Positions 16,175 to 25,147 of a DNA stretch of 41,772 bases are shown here, in pieces. Source of the DNA: Halalkalibacter alkaliphilus (GTDB lineage: Bacteria > Bacillota > Bacilli > Bacillales > Bacillaceae_D). Made by a program: the position numbers and the translations under genes. The notes beneath the pieces were generated by a model. That model saw only the letters and a program-made list of their open reading frames with translations, ran no database searches and was not told the origin of the DNA. The stretch is from assembly GCF_023555415.1 (NCBI RefSeq), contig NZ_JAKRYL010000030.1:1-41772 (forward strand), read 5' to 3'. Each line of letters opens with the position of its first letter. Within the stretch, counting starts at the first letter, position 1.

Positions 16175-17206
16175 TTAAGGCAAGAACGTATTTGTCATCG
16201 CTTCATCTGTCGGTACTTCTGTTTCAATCAAACCTGCTTCAAGCATCCACTTTGAAAAATCATTCCAAATATGCTCCTCTTGAATACCCCATTTTTCTGC
16301 TTCACCTTTGTAACGTGGGCTTAACCACTCTTGTGATGCGCGAATCAGCTCTTCATTTGTTTCTGGGCTAGCAGCAATTAAAATTTCCGCAGCTTCTGAT
16401 GGCTGCTCAACCGCAAACTCATATCCTTTCGAGACAGCTCTTACAAACTTTTCAACTAGCTCAGGCTGCTCTTCAATCACAGCTTCACTGCTAAAAATAA
16501 TAGGAGAATAATAATTAAAAACAGGATCAATATCTTTAAGGTAAATCATATTAATGTCCTCACCACGAACTTCAGCTTCAATTCCTGTCCACCCATAAAA
16601 AATCCATTGAAAATCTATGTCTCTTTTCGTATTCGCAAAAAAGTCAGCAGATCCAACGATCACATTATCTACCGAAGAAGGATCAACCTCATGCTGATTT
16701 AATACCGTATCTAAAATTGCCTCTTCTTCCGCTCCGCCAAATCCGCCATATGTCTTTCCTTCAAAATCCTCTGGTGATGTAATGTCTTTCTCAACTGGAG
16801 AAGCAAAACCAGATGTGTGCTCCTGAATGACAGCTGCAATCGAAACAATCGGAATGCCTGTTGATCTAGCAATTGTCACGCCTGTCTGAGAGCCAATCCC
16901 AAAATCAGCTTGCCCTGCTGCGACAACCGGTACGGCACCTTCCATAGCTGGTTCGATAATCGTTAAATCAATCCCTTCCTCTTCAAAATACCCTTTTTCT
17001 TTCGCAACATAAATACCCGTATGATTTGTGTTAGGAACCCAATCTAATATAAACGTTGCTTCCATTAACTCTGTAGATTCAACTGGTGTCTCTTCTGAAG
17101 CTTCAGATTCACCTACTTCTCCTTGACTTGACTCTTCTGCTTGGTTACAACCAACTAACACAAGCATGATAACGAAAAACAAAAATGCACTTAGCTTTTT
17201 TGACAT
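16175..17206 (-). CDS. thiY: ThiY, pyrimidine-precursor binding lipoprotein
   Basis: A 343-residue solute-binding protein of the NMT1/THI5-like family. The lipoprotein signal has lipobox LVGC (Cys19), followed by an acidic linker. The mature domain starts near ATFILDWVPNTNHTGIYVA, typical of ThiY/Thi5 proteins, and keeps FGIGSQTG and EEAILD segments. It would be anchored outside the membrane and bind N-formyl-aminomethyl-methylpyrimidine for ThiX/ThiZ. The gene is 26 nt after thiX and 18 nt before thiZ. GAGGAGAG precedes the ATG. Confidence 0.92.
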   Translation of the reverse strand: MSKKLSAFLFFVIMLVLVGCNQAEESSQGEVGESEASEETPVESTELMEATFILDWVPNTNHTGIYVAKEKGYFEEEGIDLTIIEPAMEGAVPVVAAGQADFGIGSQTGVTIARSTGIPIVSIAAVIQEHTSGFASPVEKDITSPEDFEGKTYGGFGGAEEEAILDTVLNQHEVDPSSVDNVIVGSADFFANTKRDIDFQWIFYGWTGIEAEVRGEDINMIYLKDIDPVFNYYSPIIFSSEAVIEEQPELVEKFVRAVSKGYEFAVEQPSEAAEILIAASPETNEELIRASQEWLSPRYKGEAEKWGIQEEHIWNDFSKWMLEAGLIETEVPTDEAMTNTFLP

Positions 17207-17232
17207 CAGATTCTCTCCTCAACTTAATTCGT

Positions 17233-18006
17233 TTATTTTTTTTGAGACTTATGTTTCCACGGCATCATGAGTCTGCCGAGTAATACAACAACTAAAAATA
17301 AAAGGCAGCTTAAAAGTGAAATCAACACTATAACAACAAAGACCCTGTCTGTCGCAAACGAACTTTGAGCTTTGATTAAATAAATTCCTAACCCAGAACT
17401 TGCACCAACCCACTCAGAAATTACTGCTGCCAGCACACTGTATGTAGCACCAATTCTCAACCCTGTAAATAAATAAGGTAATGCATGCGGGAACCTAACA
17501 GAAGAAAATACCTGCAGGTGCGATCCTCCCATCGACCGAACAAGCCGGATCATATCGCGATCACTTGATTGCAGCCCCTCAACAACACTAACGACTACCG
17601 GAAAAAAAGTGACTAATGCAACGACAAGAACTTTAGGCAAAATCCCATACCCAAACCAAATAATGAGTAATGGTGCAATCGCAATAATAGGAATCGTTTG
17701 CGAGAATAAGAGAATCGGGTAAAAACTTTTACGTAAAAACGATGAAAAATCTAAAATAAAAGCCATTACTAACGCAACGATAATTCCTAATAAGAAACCA
17801 AGTAGCGCTTCTTTTGTGGTCATCCAAATATGTTCCGGTAATAGATGCCACGTGTCAAATAACGTAAGAACAATCAGGCTCGGCGCTGGTAAGATCCAGT
17901 TTTCAACGTCCCAAATCCACACAGCCACTTCCCATACGACAAGAAACATAATAATAGCGATGATCGCTGGAGCCACTGAACGGATCGACTGACGCAAACG
18001 TTCCAT
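17233..18006 (-). CDS. thiX: ThiX, ABC-transporter permease for pyrimidine precursor
   Basis: A 257-residue permease with about six membrane segments. The EAA-type coupling loop is visible as VRSMGGSHLQVFSSVRFPHALP, which I split here from its surroundings. It is the first gene after the TPP riboswitch and its terminator, with AAAGGAGGG before the ATG. It works with ThiY and ThiZ. Repression by thiamine pyrophosphate is expected from the leader. Confidence 0.92.
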   Translation of the reverse strand: MERLRQSIRSVAPAIIAIIMFLVVWEVAVWIWDVENWILPAPSLIVLTLFDTWHLLPEHIWMTTKEALLGFLLGIIVALVMAFILDFSSFLRKSFYPILLFSQTIPIIAIAPLLIIWFGYGILPKVLVVALVTFFPVVVSVVEGLQSSDRDMIRLVRSMGGSHLQVFSSVRFPHALPYLFTGLRIGATYSVLAAVISEWVGASSGLGIYLIKAQSSFATDRVFVVIVLISLLSCLLFLVVVLLGRLMMPWKHKSQKK

Positions 18007-18022
18007 GAAACCCTCCTTTCAC

Positions 18023-18059
18023 AAAAAAAGTCTACACACCAGAGAGGCGTGTAGACTTT
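18023..18059 (-). terminator. Regulatory terminator of the TPP riboswitch
   Basis: Minus strand: AAAGTCTACACGCC, TCTC loop, TGGTGTGTAGACTTT, then a T-run. It ends 17 nt before the thiX start and follows the aptamer, so ligand binding should favour termination. Confidence 0.9.
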
Positions 18060-18088
18060 ACATGTCAACATGTAATTCTAATAAACAT

Positions 18089-18170
18089 CCCTCCGCTGGC
18101 ATTACCCAGATCAGGTTAAAGGGTCGATATCTTCATCGGGATATCCTCTCAGCCAACCTCATAGCTCCCC
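18089..18170 (-). promoter_or_regulatory. TPP riboswitch (THI element)
   Basis: The minus strand carries the conserved aptamer blocks: GGGGAGCT, GGCTGAGAGG, GACCCTTTAACCTGATCTGGG and TAATGCCAGCGGAGG, given here as separate blocks. It controls the thiXYZ-tenA operon, probably by transcription attenuation through the terminator at 18023-18059. A possible promoter lies upstream: -35 TTGCAC (18221-18226), 17 bp, -10 TAAGCT (18198-18203). Confidence 0.95.
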
Positions 18171-18284
18171 TATTACTTTTCATAATTTTCCTAACAAAGC
18201 TTATCACACAATTTGACTTTGTGCAATATTCAGGTCTTTCAAACTATTTAATGCAATTACCTCCCCCTAGTTAGAATAGAGCAA

Positions 18285-18480
18285 GATCCTTTTCCAGGAT
18301 GAATGAAGACCTTTTTCTCCTTGCTATACCAACGAACGGGCTTTCATTTGCTTTATGAGGACCCAATTCCTTTTCCTGGAACAACAATCAGGCCTTCATC
18401 CCTCTTTTGAAAACCCAATCCCCTTTCCTAAAACAACGAACAAGCCTTTCATAATGCCCAATTCTCCGAAGAAACCTGAA
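18285..18480. repeat. Degenerate tandem-like repeats in intergenic DNA
   Basis: Three to four imperfect units of about 38-50 bp occur in the gap between the thi leader and the ECF gene. On the plus strand, units share CCCAATTCCTTTTCCT, then AACAACRAACAAGCC, then TTTCAT-type blocks. The best two start at about 18362 and 18413. No open frame runs through them. They look like a decayed intergenic repeat. Nothing else is seen in 18240-18591. Confidence 0.5.
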
Positions 18481-18591
18481 AAAAAAGACGAAAACCGTAA
18501 CGATCTTCGCCTCAATTAATATATTTTGATCTTTATCCCTCTGTAACAAAGATTTTGCTTTTCAAAAGCCCCTTTAAGCTAACACACTTCA

Positions 18592-19107
18592 TTATATCGA
18601 TGAAAATGGACCTTTCTTCAAATAATGAACAAAAATCCTGCTCATGACTGGATAAAGGAGTGAAAAGAAAATCATATTCCCTATCGCATGGTTTGTGTCA
18701 AATGGGAGCCCAGCTAAGTAATACGCGATAAAGCGATCGCTAATGAACAGCATATTTAACGAGATGACAAATCCATAAAAATAACCACAAAATCCTGCGT
18801 ACATAATGAGAACAAGGAAAGGTATGCCCCACTTCGTATGAGCTTTCCCCATCCAGCCAGAGAGAAGCCCAATCACAGACCAAGAAATGATTTGCCAAAA
18901 CGTCCATATGCCTGTTCCTAATGTCATATTCGTTAATACCGTACTGACAAAACCTAGAATAAGGCCATTGACCGGGCCCATAAACATCGCTGTGATTATA
19001 ATAATGGACGTAACCGGTTGAACATTAGGAATATGAGCAAAAGCCATTCGGCCTACCACACAAAGAGCACTGAGCATGGCTAGCAACGTAATTCGGCGAA
19101 TTGACAT
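18592..19107 (-). CDS. ECF transporter S component, DUF4430-linked
   Basis: A 171-residue membrane protein with about five to six hydrophobic helices. An N-terminal RRITLLAMLSALCVVGRMAF segment contains the small-residue (AxxxA-like) pattern seen in S components that dock to EcfT. The fold pattern fits group II ECF S components. It starts 2 nt after the stop of the DUF4430 lipoprotein, so the two are translationally coupled. No EcfA/EcfT genes are in the window, so it would share the general energising module. By comparison with gene pairs I know, a corrinoid-related or other cofactor substrate is possible, but the substrate is not determined. Confidence 0.8.
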   Translation of the reverse strand: MSIRRITLLAMLSALCVVGRMAFAHIPNVQPVTSIIIITAMFMGPVNGLILGFVSTVLTNMTLGTGIWTFWQIISWSVIGLLSGWMGKAHTKWGIPFLVLIMYAGFCGYFYGFVISLNMLFISDRFIAYYLAGLPFDTNHAIGNMIFFSLLYPVMSRIFVHYLKKGPFSSI

Positions 19108-19109
19108 GC

Positions 19110-19538
19110 CTATTCAATCGAAGCGTAATGAAAATGAATCAAGTCTCCATGTTCAAGTTCGTATTCAGCTGCTCCTACTAATGCTTCTTCTCCATTTATC
19201 GTATAGAGCCAATAACTTGATGTTTCATCATCTGCTTCAATTCCATTTATTCCTGAGATAAACGCTCCTTCATACGCCGTTGTAATGTCATAATGCTCAT
19301 CCATTACTTCCATAAGCGTTTGTCCATGTTCGAACGATATCGTTTCCTCACTTAGAATATTTTCGGGATCTTCTTCACTTAACACAATCGTAGCATTGGA
19401 TTCCTCAACACCCTCTGCCCCTTCTTGTGTTTCCTCAGTAGCTTCATCTTGAACCGGTTCTTCCACCGTTTCATTGTTTGCTCCACATCCCGTTAACGTG
19501 AGCAAAACTGCAAATAAAATAGAAAACAAATATCTCAT
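19110..19538 (-). CDS. DUF4430 lipoprotein
   Basis: A 142-residue lipoprotein. The signal peptide ends in lipobox LTGC, followed by a Glu-rich linker (about 20-60) and a DUF4430 domain (about 60-142; QTLMEVMDEHYD, FISGINGIEADD, SSYWLYTINGEEALVGA, YELEHGD). DUF4430 resembles the C-terminal domain of transcobalamin/intrinsic factor, which suggests ligand capture outside the cell (established similarity; the ligand here is inferred). I start it at ATG 19538, 7 nt after AGGAGG. An ATG at 19544 is too close to that site. It is coupled to the ECF S component downstream. Confidence 0.85.
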   Translation of the reverse strand: MRYLFSILFAVLLTLTGCGANNETVEEPVQDEATEETQEGAEGVEESNATIVLSEEDPENILSEETISFEHGQTLMEVMDEHYDITTAYEGAFISGINGIEADDETSSYWLYTINGEEALVGAAEYELEHGDLIHFHYASIE

Positions 19539-19599
19539 TCTCATTCCTCCTAAACTAGAATCAATAGTAGTTTGTCCGCGTTACTTGTAAGCATGTATT

Positions 19600-19799
19600 C
19601 AAGACATATAGGCCATTGAAAAAGGTACGGTTTTGACCTATTTCAGTGGCCTTTAAGCAATGAGCGGAACCGTTGCTTTGTCTTAAAGCCTGCTATGAGT
19701 GGGTTTCTCATAGCAAGCGCGCAACGTGTGGAGCCATTGCTACTTCCTCGAATCCGCTAAAAAAAGACTCTTTCAGTGCCCTCCAAGACATATAGGCCA
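19600..19799. repeat. Multi-hairpin element between 16-bp direct repeats
   Basis: The 16-mer CAAGACATATAGGCCA occurs at 19600-19615 and again, exactly 184 bp later, at 19784-19799. Between them lie three hairpins: 19611-19651 (GGCCATTGAAAAAGG against CCTATTTCAGTGGCC), 19655-19678 (AAGCAA/TTGCTT with inner CGG/CCG) and 19691-19715 (perfect 9-bp TGCTATGAG/CTCATAGCA). A half-copy of the first hairpin arm (CTCTTTCAGTGCCC) recurs near 19768-19781. No open frame is present. It may be a non-autonomous repeat or clustered terminators after the MFS gene. Confidence 0.6.
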
Positions 19800-19818
19800 G
19801 GCGACTAGCCATTTGGCA

Positions 19819-21048
19819 TCACCCTCCTACCTTAACTTTCACACCCGGTTCAATCTGCTGCCTGTTTGTCAGCTTGAAAAAAGCAATAGCCCCAAGCAAT
19901 GAAGTAAAAAACAAAATGGCTCCCATCGGTACTGCCGTCGCTTCGTTAATCCCAACAAGTGGGGAAACCATTGAACCGAGGAACAAGGAAAGGGTACCTA
20001 ATACCGCACTCGCGCTACCCGCACGGTGGCCTTGATTTTGCATCGCCAAAGAAAAGGTACTCGTTGTGATCATCCCCATGGAAGTCATATAAATAAAGAT
20101 TGGAATGACGAGTGTTGCCAGTGGTCCTTCAACGATGGTCATTACTAACAGGAACGAAGTAGCACTTACCGCGATGATTACCGCAATACGTAACAAACTC
20201 CTTTCATGAACAATTCCACCTAAGCGCCCGATGGTAAAGCTCCCCAAAATAATAGCAAGCCCATTAATGCCGAACAACACGCTGAATACCTGAGGAGACA
20301 CATCATAAATCCCTTGATACACAAAAGGAGTGCCAGCAACATAAGCAAAACTTCCGCCATGGATGAATCCTACCGTTAATGCATACCCAATGAAAGATCG
20401 ATCCTTAAACAAGCTTCCCATTGTCCGAACAGAATGCACAACTGTACTAGGAATTCGTTTTTCCGGGGGCAATGTCTCCTTTAATTTGAGCGCTACGACC
20501 AATACAATGAAAAGACCAATCAAGCTTAAAAAGTAAAAAATTGAACTCCAGTTAGCAAAAGGCATAAGCAGGATCGCTCCCCCAGCTATTGGTGCTGCCA
20601 TTGGTGCAACTGCATTGATGACCATTAACAGCGCAAAAAATTTCGTTAACTCACGTCCGCTGAAAACATCACGGACTACAGCACGTGAGATCACTACTCC
20701 AGCTGCTGCCGTAAATCCTTGTAAAAAGCGAGCTATTACTAAAATAACGATATTAGGAGCTAACGCACATAATAAGGATGAAACCGCAAATAAAAAGATG
20801 GATATTAATAACGGTTTTTTTCTCCCCTGTGCATCACTAATTGGGCCGACAACGACCTGACCAGCTGCAAGACCAAGTAAACAAGCAGTTAAACTAAGCT
20901 GAACAAGTGAGGCACGAGCTCCTAAGTCATCCGCAATCTCAGGAAAGCTTGGCAAATACATATCAATATTAAGTGGCCCTAATACCGCAAGCATCCCGAG
21001 TAAGAAAGCTAACCCTAACCGCTCTTTCCCCGTTGGATTATGTAACAT
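19819..21048 (-). CDS. Bcr/CflA-family MFS drug efflux transporter
   Basis: A 409-residue, 12-helix major facilitator of the DHA1 Bcr/CflA group. It shows NIDMYLPSFPEIADDLG in TM1, the loop 2-3 motif GPISDAQGRKKPLL, and RFLQGFTAAAGVVISRAVVRD in TM4-5 with the conserved Arg, as in Bcr/CflA proteins. It should export drugs or small metabolites by proton exchange. ATG 21048 has GGAAAGG 12 nt upstream. A TTG at 21054 is too close to the site. It is monocistronic. No regulator is adjacent. Confidence 0.9.
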   Translation of the reverse strand: MLHNPTGKERLGLAFLLGMLAVLGPLNIDMYLPSFPEIADDLGARASLVQLSLTACLLGLAAGQVVVGPISDAQGRKKPLLISIFLFAVSSLLCALAPNIVILVIARFLQGFTAAAGVVISRAVVRDVFSGRELTKFFALLMVINAVAPMAAPIAGGAILLMPFANWSSIFYFLSLIGLFIVLVVALKLKETLPPEKRIPSTVVHSVRTMGSLFKDRSFIGYALTVGFIHGGSFAYVAGTPFVYQGIYDVSPQVFSVLFGINGLAIILGSFTIGRLGGIVHERSLLRIAVIIAVSATSFLLVMTIVEGPLATLVIPIFIYMTSMGMITTSTFSLAMQNQGHRAGSASAVLGTLSLFLGSMVSPLVGINEATAVPMGAILFFTSLLGAIAFFKLTNRQQIEPGVKVKVGG

Positions 21049-21261
21049 AAACAAAAAGCACCTTTCCTAAAAGTTTCTAAAGTCTCATAACCTATGTAAT
21101 AAATTTGAATCTTACAAGTAACGTCGACTTATCAAAGTATAATACAAAAAAACCAAAGATCAAATAACAGAACTTCAAATGGGCAAAGTCCTCTTTCTTG
21201 ACTATTACACTTACAAAATTTACCTTTAAATTGATATTAGATAATATGAGGGAGGATCCAC

Positions 21262-21717
21262 ATGACAAAAAGCACTCATTACAAAGATTACTTTCTATCA
21301 CATCGTCTTGTAACAAATGAATTAGTAGAAAAGATTAGTAAGGACGATTACGATTACAAGCCAACAGATACTTCCATGTCAGCTAAAGAACTTGTTGTTC
21401 ATATGCTAACATCCTTCTATCAATTTATTTCAGCAGCTACAAAACAACCTCCGAAGCCACTCCATGACGAATATGCAGATGTTGACTTATCTTTACTTGC
21501 AGAGCTGTACACTGAAGAATCTGTGAAAATGATCGAGTCATTATCTAACGAAGATCTTAACGAAGTCATTGACCTAACTGCAGTTCTAGGCATCAAACTC
21601 CCTGCAGAAAAGATTCTTAATTTGGCTATAGACCACGAAATTAATCACAAAGGAAGCTTATTTGTTTACGTTCGTGGAATGGGACACACTGACTTGCCAA
21701 TGTTTGTAAGAAAATAA
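21262..21717 (+). CDS. DinB-family protein
   Basis: A 151-residue four-helix-bundle protein of the DinB/YfiT-like superfamily. The putative metal triad is His47 (ELVVHML), His125 and His129 (IDHEINHKG). Some members are thiol transferases using bacillithiol; most are uncharacterised. GAGGGAGG lies 5 nt before the ATG. It is monocistronic on the plus strand, between two minus-strand transporters, with a shared bidirectional terminator. Confidence 0.88.
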   Translation: MTKSTHYKDYFLSHRLVTNELVEKISKDDYDYKPTDTSMSAKELVVHMLTSFYQFISAATKQPPKPLHDEYADVDLSLLAELYTEESVKMIESLSNEDLNEVIDLTAVLGIKLPAEKILNLAIDHEINHKGSLFVYVRGMGHTDLPMFVRK

Positions 21718-21770
21718 CATTTACTTAAGATGACACCCTCTACTCTAAAATAATTAGTCTAGCCATTATA

Positions 21771-21818
21771 AAAAAGCGTTATGATCGTGAATGCATCACC
21801 GATCATAACGTTTTTTTC
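21771..21818. terminator. Bidirectional terminator
   Basis: CGTTATGATCG / CGATCATAACG, an 11-bp stem with A-run on the left and T-run on the right, between the convergent DinB gene and the DAACS symporter gene. Confidence 0.9.
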
Positions 21819-21826
21819 AACAACTC

Positions 21827-23053
21827 TTACGCTGTTTCTACCTTATCTTTTTCACCTTCGCTACGATCAACAAAAACAGCACATGCTGCGTCTCCAGTAA
21901 TGTTAACTGCTGTACGAAGCATATCAAGGATTCGATCCACGGCTAACACGAGCGCAATTCCTTCAACTGGCAATCCGACAGATTGTAAAACCATGGCTAG
22001 CATGATCATCCCAACTCCAGGGACTCCAGCCGTTCCGATACTAGCAAGTGTGGCCGTTAACACAACGGTCACTAACGCCCCTACTGATAATGGCTCAGCA
22101 AATACTTGCGCAATAAACACCGTCGCAACAGCTTGCATGATCGCCGTACCATCCATGTTAATCGTTGCTCCAAGCGGCTGTACAAAACCAGATACGGGCT
22201 TCGACACACCTAATTTGTCCTGAGCAGTTTTCATGGACAGCGGAAGCGTTGCATTACTACTTGATGTACTAAACGCCACTGTCATAGCTGGTGCAAAGTT
22301 TTTAAAGAAATGTAGTGGGTTCATTTTTCCTAAGGCATAAACGACACCCGAATACACAACAGTCACATGAAGAATCAACGCTAACACAACACAAAGCATG
22401 TACATCGCCATCGAAGATAATGCATCTAATCCTAATTTTCCAATGGCTGATGCAATTAGACCAAAGGCTCCATATGGCGCAAGCTTCATCGCGATCGTAA
22501 CAAGGAACATCATAATTTCATTTCCTTGCTCCATCAATTTGTACATCCCACTTGTTTTTTCACCAAGATGTGCAAGAGCAAAACCGACAAAAATAGCAAA
22601 GAAAATGATTTGCAGCATTTGACCTGTTGCTAATGCATCAATTGGATTGGTTGGAATGATGTTTAATAATGTCTCCATGACCGGAGGTGGCTCTGTTGCT
22701 TCAAAATTGGCCTCTTCAGTCCCCATTAATCCCTCTTGTCCTGGCTGAATGGCTAACGCTACTCCAAAAGCGATACATAGTGCAACAACAGTAGAAATTA
22801 AATAAAACCCTACCGTCTTGATTCCGATACGCCCAAGTTTTTTCGTATCACCCATTCCAGCTGTCCCAAGGACAATCGAAAAGAAGACAAGTGGCACCAC
22901 CAACATTGTAATAAGCTTTAAGAAAATTTGCCCTAACGGTGTTAATACATAAGTGTCTAAAGGTACAAAAGCTCCAGGAGCAAATAAATTAAATCCAAGC
23001 CCTACAGCTACCCCTAGGATAAGTGCAATTATTATCTTTTTTGTTAATCCCAT
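21827..23053 (-). CDS. Dicarboxylate/amino acid:cation symporter (DAACS)
   Basis: A 408-residue member of the SLC1/GltP-DctA family. It contains the serine-rich re-entrant loop AFSTSSSNATLPLSM, the TM7 motif NMDGTAIM and the HP2 loop GTAGVPGVGMIML with the following DRILDMLRTAVNITGD segment that binds substrate and cation. Likely substrates are glutamate, aspartate or C4-dicarboxylates. I start it at ATG 23053, which has GAGAGGAG 7 nt upstream. The upstream in-frame ATG has none. It is monocistronic. The 321-bp gap to the divergent hydrolase gene holds no gene that I can see. Confidence 0.92.
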   Translation of the reverse strand: MGLTKKIIIALILGVAVGLGFNLFAPGAFVPLDTYVLTPLGQIFLKLITMLVVPLVFFSIVLGTAGMGDTKKLGRIGIKTVGFYLISTVVALCIAFGVALAIQPGQEGLMGTEEANFEATEPPPVMETLLNIIPTNPIDALATGQMLQIIFFAIFVGFALAHLGEKTSGMYKLMEQGNEIMMFLVTIAMKLAPYGAFGLIASAIGKLGLDALSSMAMYMLCVVLALILHVTVVYSGVVYALGKMNPLHFFKNFAPAMTVAFSTSSSNATLPLSMKTAQDKLGVSKPVSGFVQPLGATINMDGTAIMQAVATVFIAQVFAEPLSVGALVTVVLTATLASIGTAGVPGVGMIMLAMVLQSVGLPVEGIALVLAVDRILDMLRTAVNITGDAACAVFVDRSEGEKDKVETA

Positions 23054-23374
23054 TTTTCTACTCCTCTCTTTCATGATGTAGTAACTCTCATTAGATGCTG
23101 CCAGTTTTTTTCGACAAATACTATGATTCCATTTTATTTACGTCACGTCAACTTTATTTGTAATATAATCTTACGTAATCTCTAACCTCGCTCAGTTACT
23201 GTCCAACTCTTTAACTTTTCTATCGAAACACGCTAAGGCAATTCCGCCACACTTTCTAGAATAGAAATAATGAGTATTTATTATAAATAAGAAGCTAAAA
23301 ATGAAAAGGCGCTTCATCAATTTAGCACTAACTACTTTAAGACATATTTCACTCTTCCGATAAGGAGAACCCAA

Positions 23375-25018
23375 ATGGTAAATAGCCCAATTCATAACAA
23401 TAAATATTTACACTTTTTCATAAGAGCATTAATCATCGCCAATTGCGCATCCATTTTACTAGGCCTCATTTACATCATAACGAAGACGTCACATAGCTTG
23501 TGGAATATATATGGAGTACTCCTGCTCATTACACTTTTAGGAAACGTCACTGCCACGCTATTTCACACCAAACACAGAAGCTTAGATTATATTTATTTAG
23601 TTCTTACTATTATTTCAATGCTACTCCTACCTTTACTGAATAGAAATGCGTCTGAAGATGTTTTGAACACAACATCACGCAGTGTTATTTCAATAACTTT
23701 GCTTTTATCTCTACTCGTTCTTGGGGGGGTTTTAGCAGTGTTGAAATTACGACCTTTCAAAAAGACAGACGAAGCTTCATCATATGAAATAAACCGTACA
23801 CTGAGGATTACCATTCAAATTTTACTAAGTGCTTTTTTAGTACTAGGAATTTATTTAGCGTATCAATTAATTACAGGACGAAGCGCTGATAAAATTGAAA
23901 TGGTACTTCCGACAACCTCTTTATTTATCAGTATCATTTTTTTCACTATTTCAATACTCATATTAAAAATGTTGCATAAAAAAACGAAAGCATTCGTGAA
24001 AGCAACAGTTATCATCATTGGGCTTTCATTAACTGTTATTTTCAGCTTACCTTTAGTGATAACACTAGCGACTATCCAAAATGTTGAATCTAACTATATG
24101 AAAGCATTTGGAGTCAAATCAGCCGACATTATTCCAGCAGAGAAAAAGCAGTACTTCACAGATACTCCTTTTGTGCTTCCTGATTATTTTTTTGGCGCAG
24201 CATCAGGGGATCATCAAGTAAAACAAGACATTCTCTATTTTGAAGGAACAACTGGTATTGATAAAGGGATTCGGCTTCACTTTGATGCATATATGCCACC
24301 TAAACATGCTGAGGAACTTCCTGGGAATCATACAGTATTAATTAGAATTCATGGTGGTGCTTGGACAGCAGGTGATAAAGGTCACTTAAACAGAGCACAA
24401 ATAAATAAACATTTTGCAAGCCTCGGTTATGTCGTGTTTGATGTGCAGCATGGTCTCAGTAACGAAGAACGGCTTTTTGAATTTCTCGAAGTACCAGCAA
24501 ATAAAGTTGCCGGCTTTTCCGTTGATGACATGGTTCGTCATATTGGCATCTTTACTGACTATTTAGCAGAACACTATGAGGAATATGGAGCAAATTTAGA
24601 CTCTGTGTTTATCTCCGGAAGATCCTCAGGGGGACAAATAGCGAACGCTGTTGGGCTAGGATCAAAAAATAGACAACACAACGTCTTAAATCGAAACCTT
24701 ACAATAAAAGGAATTATATCTGTTTATCCAGCCAACGGTTTATCAAAAAAAGCTGGTATAGAAGGAACAAGGGAAATAATAGACCCAAGCCTTTTAGTGA
24801 AAGAAGATAGCCCGCCAGCTTTAATCTACCAGGGAACTCACGATGGTTTCGTCGATCAATCTGTATCAAAAAAATTCAACCAAACCTATTCCGAAAAATC
24901 GAAATCTGCTTTAATATTGCTTCCACTTGCTGGTCATGCGAGCAATACATATTTCTCAGGCTACTACAACCAAGTATTTATGTATTATATGGAACGGTTT
25001 ATGTATCAACATCAATAA
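23375..25018 (+). CDS. Membrane protein with C-terminal alpha/beta hydrolase domain
   Basis: A 547-residue protein. Residues 1-245 hold about six to seven hydrophobic helices. Residues about 265-547 are an alpha/beta hydrolase of the carboxylesterase/BD-FAE type with oxyanion motif RIHGGAW, nucleophile Ser417 in GRSSGG, an acidic residue in GTHDGFVD and His in LAGHASN. The fusion suggests a membrane-tethered esterase or peptidase-like hydrolase, and by the even or odd helix count the active site may face outside (not resolved). AAGGAG precedes the ATG. The hairpin at 25019-25043 follows the stop. The substrate is unknown. Confidence 0.85.
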   Translation: MVNSPIHNNKYLHFFIRALIIANCASILLGLIYIITKTSHSLWNIYGVLLLITLLGNVTATLFHTKHRSLDYIYLVLTIISMLLLPLLNRNASEDVLNTTSRSVISITLLLSLLVLGGVLAVLKLRPFKKTDEASSYEINRTLRITIQILLSAFLVLGIYLAYQLITGRSADKIEMVLPTTSLFISIIFFTISILILKMLHKKTKAFVKATVIIIGLSLTVIFSLPLVITLATIQNVESNYMKAFGVKSADIIPAEKKQYFTDTPFVLPDYFFGAASGDHQVKQDILYFEGTTGIDKGIRLHFDAYMPPKHAEELPGNHTVLIRIHGGAWTAGDKGHLNRAQINKHFASLGYVVFDVQHGLSNEERLFEFLEVPANKVAGFSVDDMVRHIGIFTDYLAEHYEEYGANLDSVFISGRSSGGQIANAVGLGSKNRQHNVLNRNLTIKGIISVYPANGLSKKAGIEGTREIIDPSLLVKEDSPPALIYQGTHDGFVDQSVSKKFNQTYSEKSKSALILLPLAGHASNTYFSGYYNQVFMYYMERFMYQHQ

Positions 25019-25043
25019 CTCCCAAAGAGATGTCTTTGGGAGG
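25019..25043 (+). terminator. Hairpin after the hydrolase gene
   Basis: CTCCCAAAG / CTTTGGGAG, a 9-bp stem starting at the stop codon. The run that follows (GTCTAATT) is not T-rich, so it may be a weak terminator. Confidence 0.55.
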
Positions 25044-25117
25044 TCTAATTATATTAGCGTTTTACAAAAAACAAATAGGGTATAAGACTATTACATATAC
25101 GAAAGGAGTTGGTCATA

Positions 25118-25147
25118 ATGCACCATCTAAAAAGTGACCGAATCTAG
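25118..25147 (+). CDS. Candidate 9-residue leader peptide
   Basis: ATG followed by eight codons (MHHLKSDRI) and tandem TAG TAG stops, preceded by an excellent site AAAGGAGTTGG at 7-8 nt. It lies 100 nt upstream of the thiamine-binding protein gene. A different frame right after it (25150-25205) reads like a short coding segment (RIIDLHTGTQEIYF), so a broken small gene is the alternative. Weak evidence. Confidence 0.25.
   Translation: MHHLKSDRI

Noticed and set aside
19545-19818. Cobalamin riboswitch upstream of the DUF4430 gene
   Set aside because: The B12-box consensus is absent; the hairpins there are better explained as a repeat element.
21092-21316. 74-codon minus-strand frame upstream of the DinB gene
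   Set aside because: It overlaps the DinB start and its upstream region, has no ribosome site and no family resemblance.
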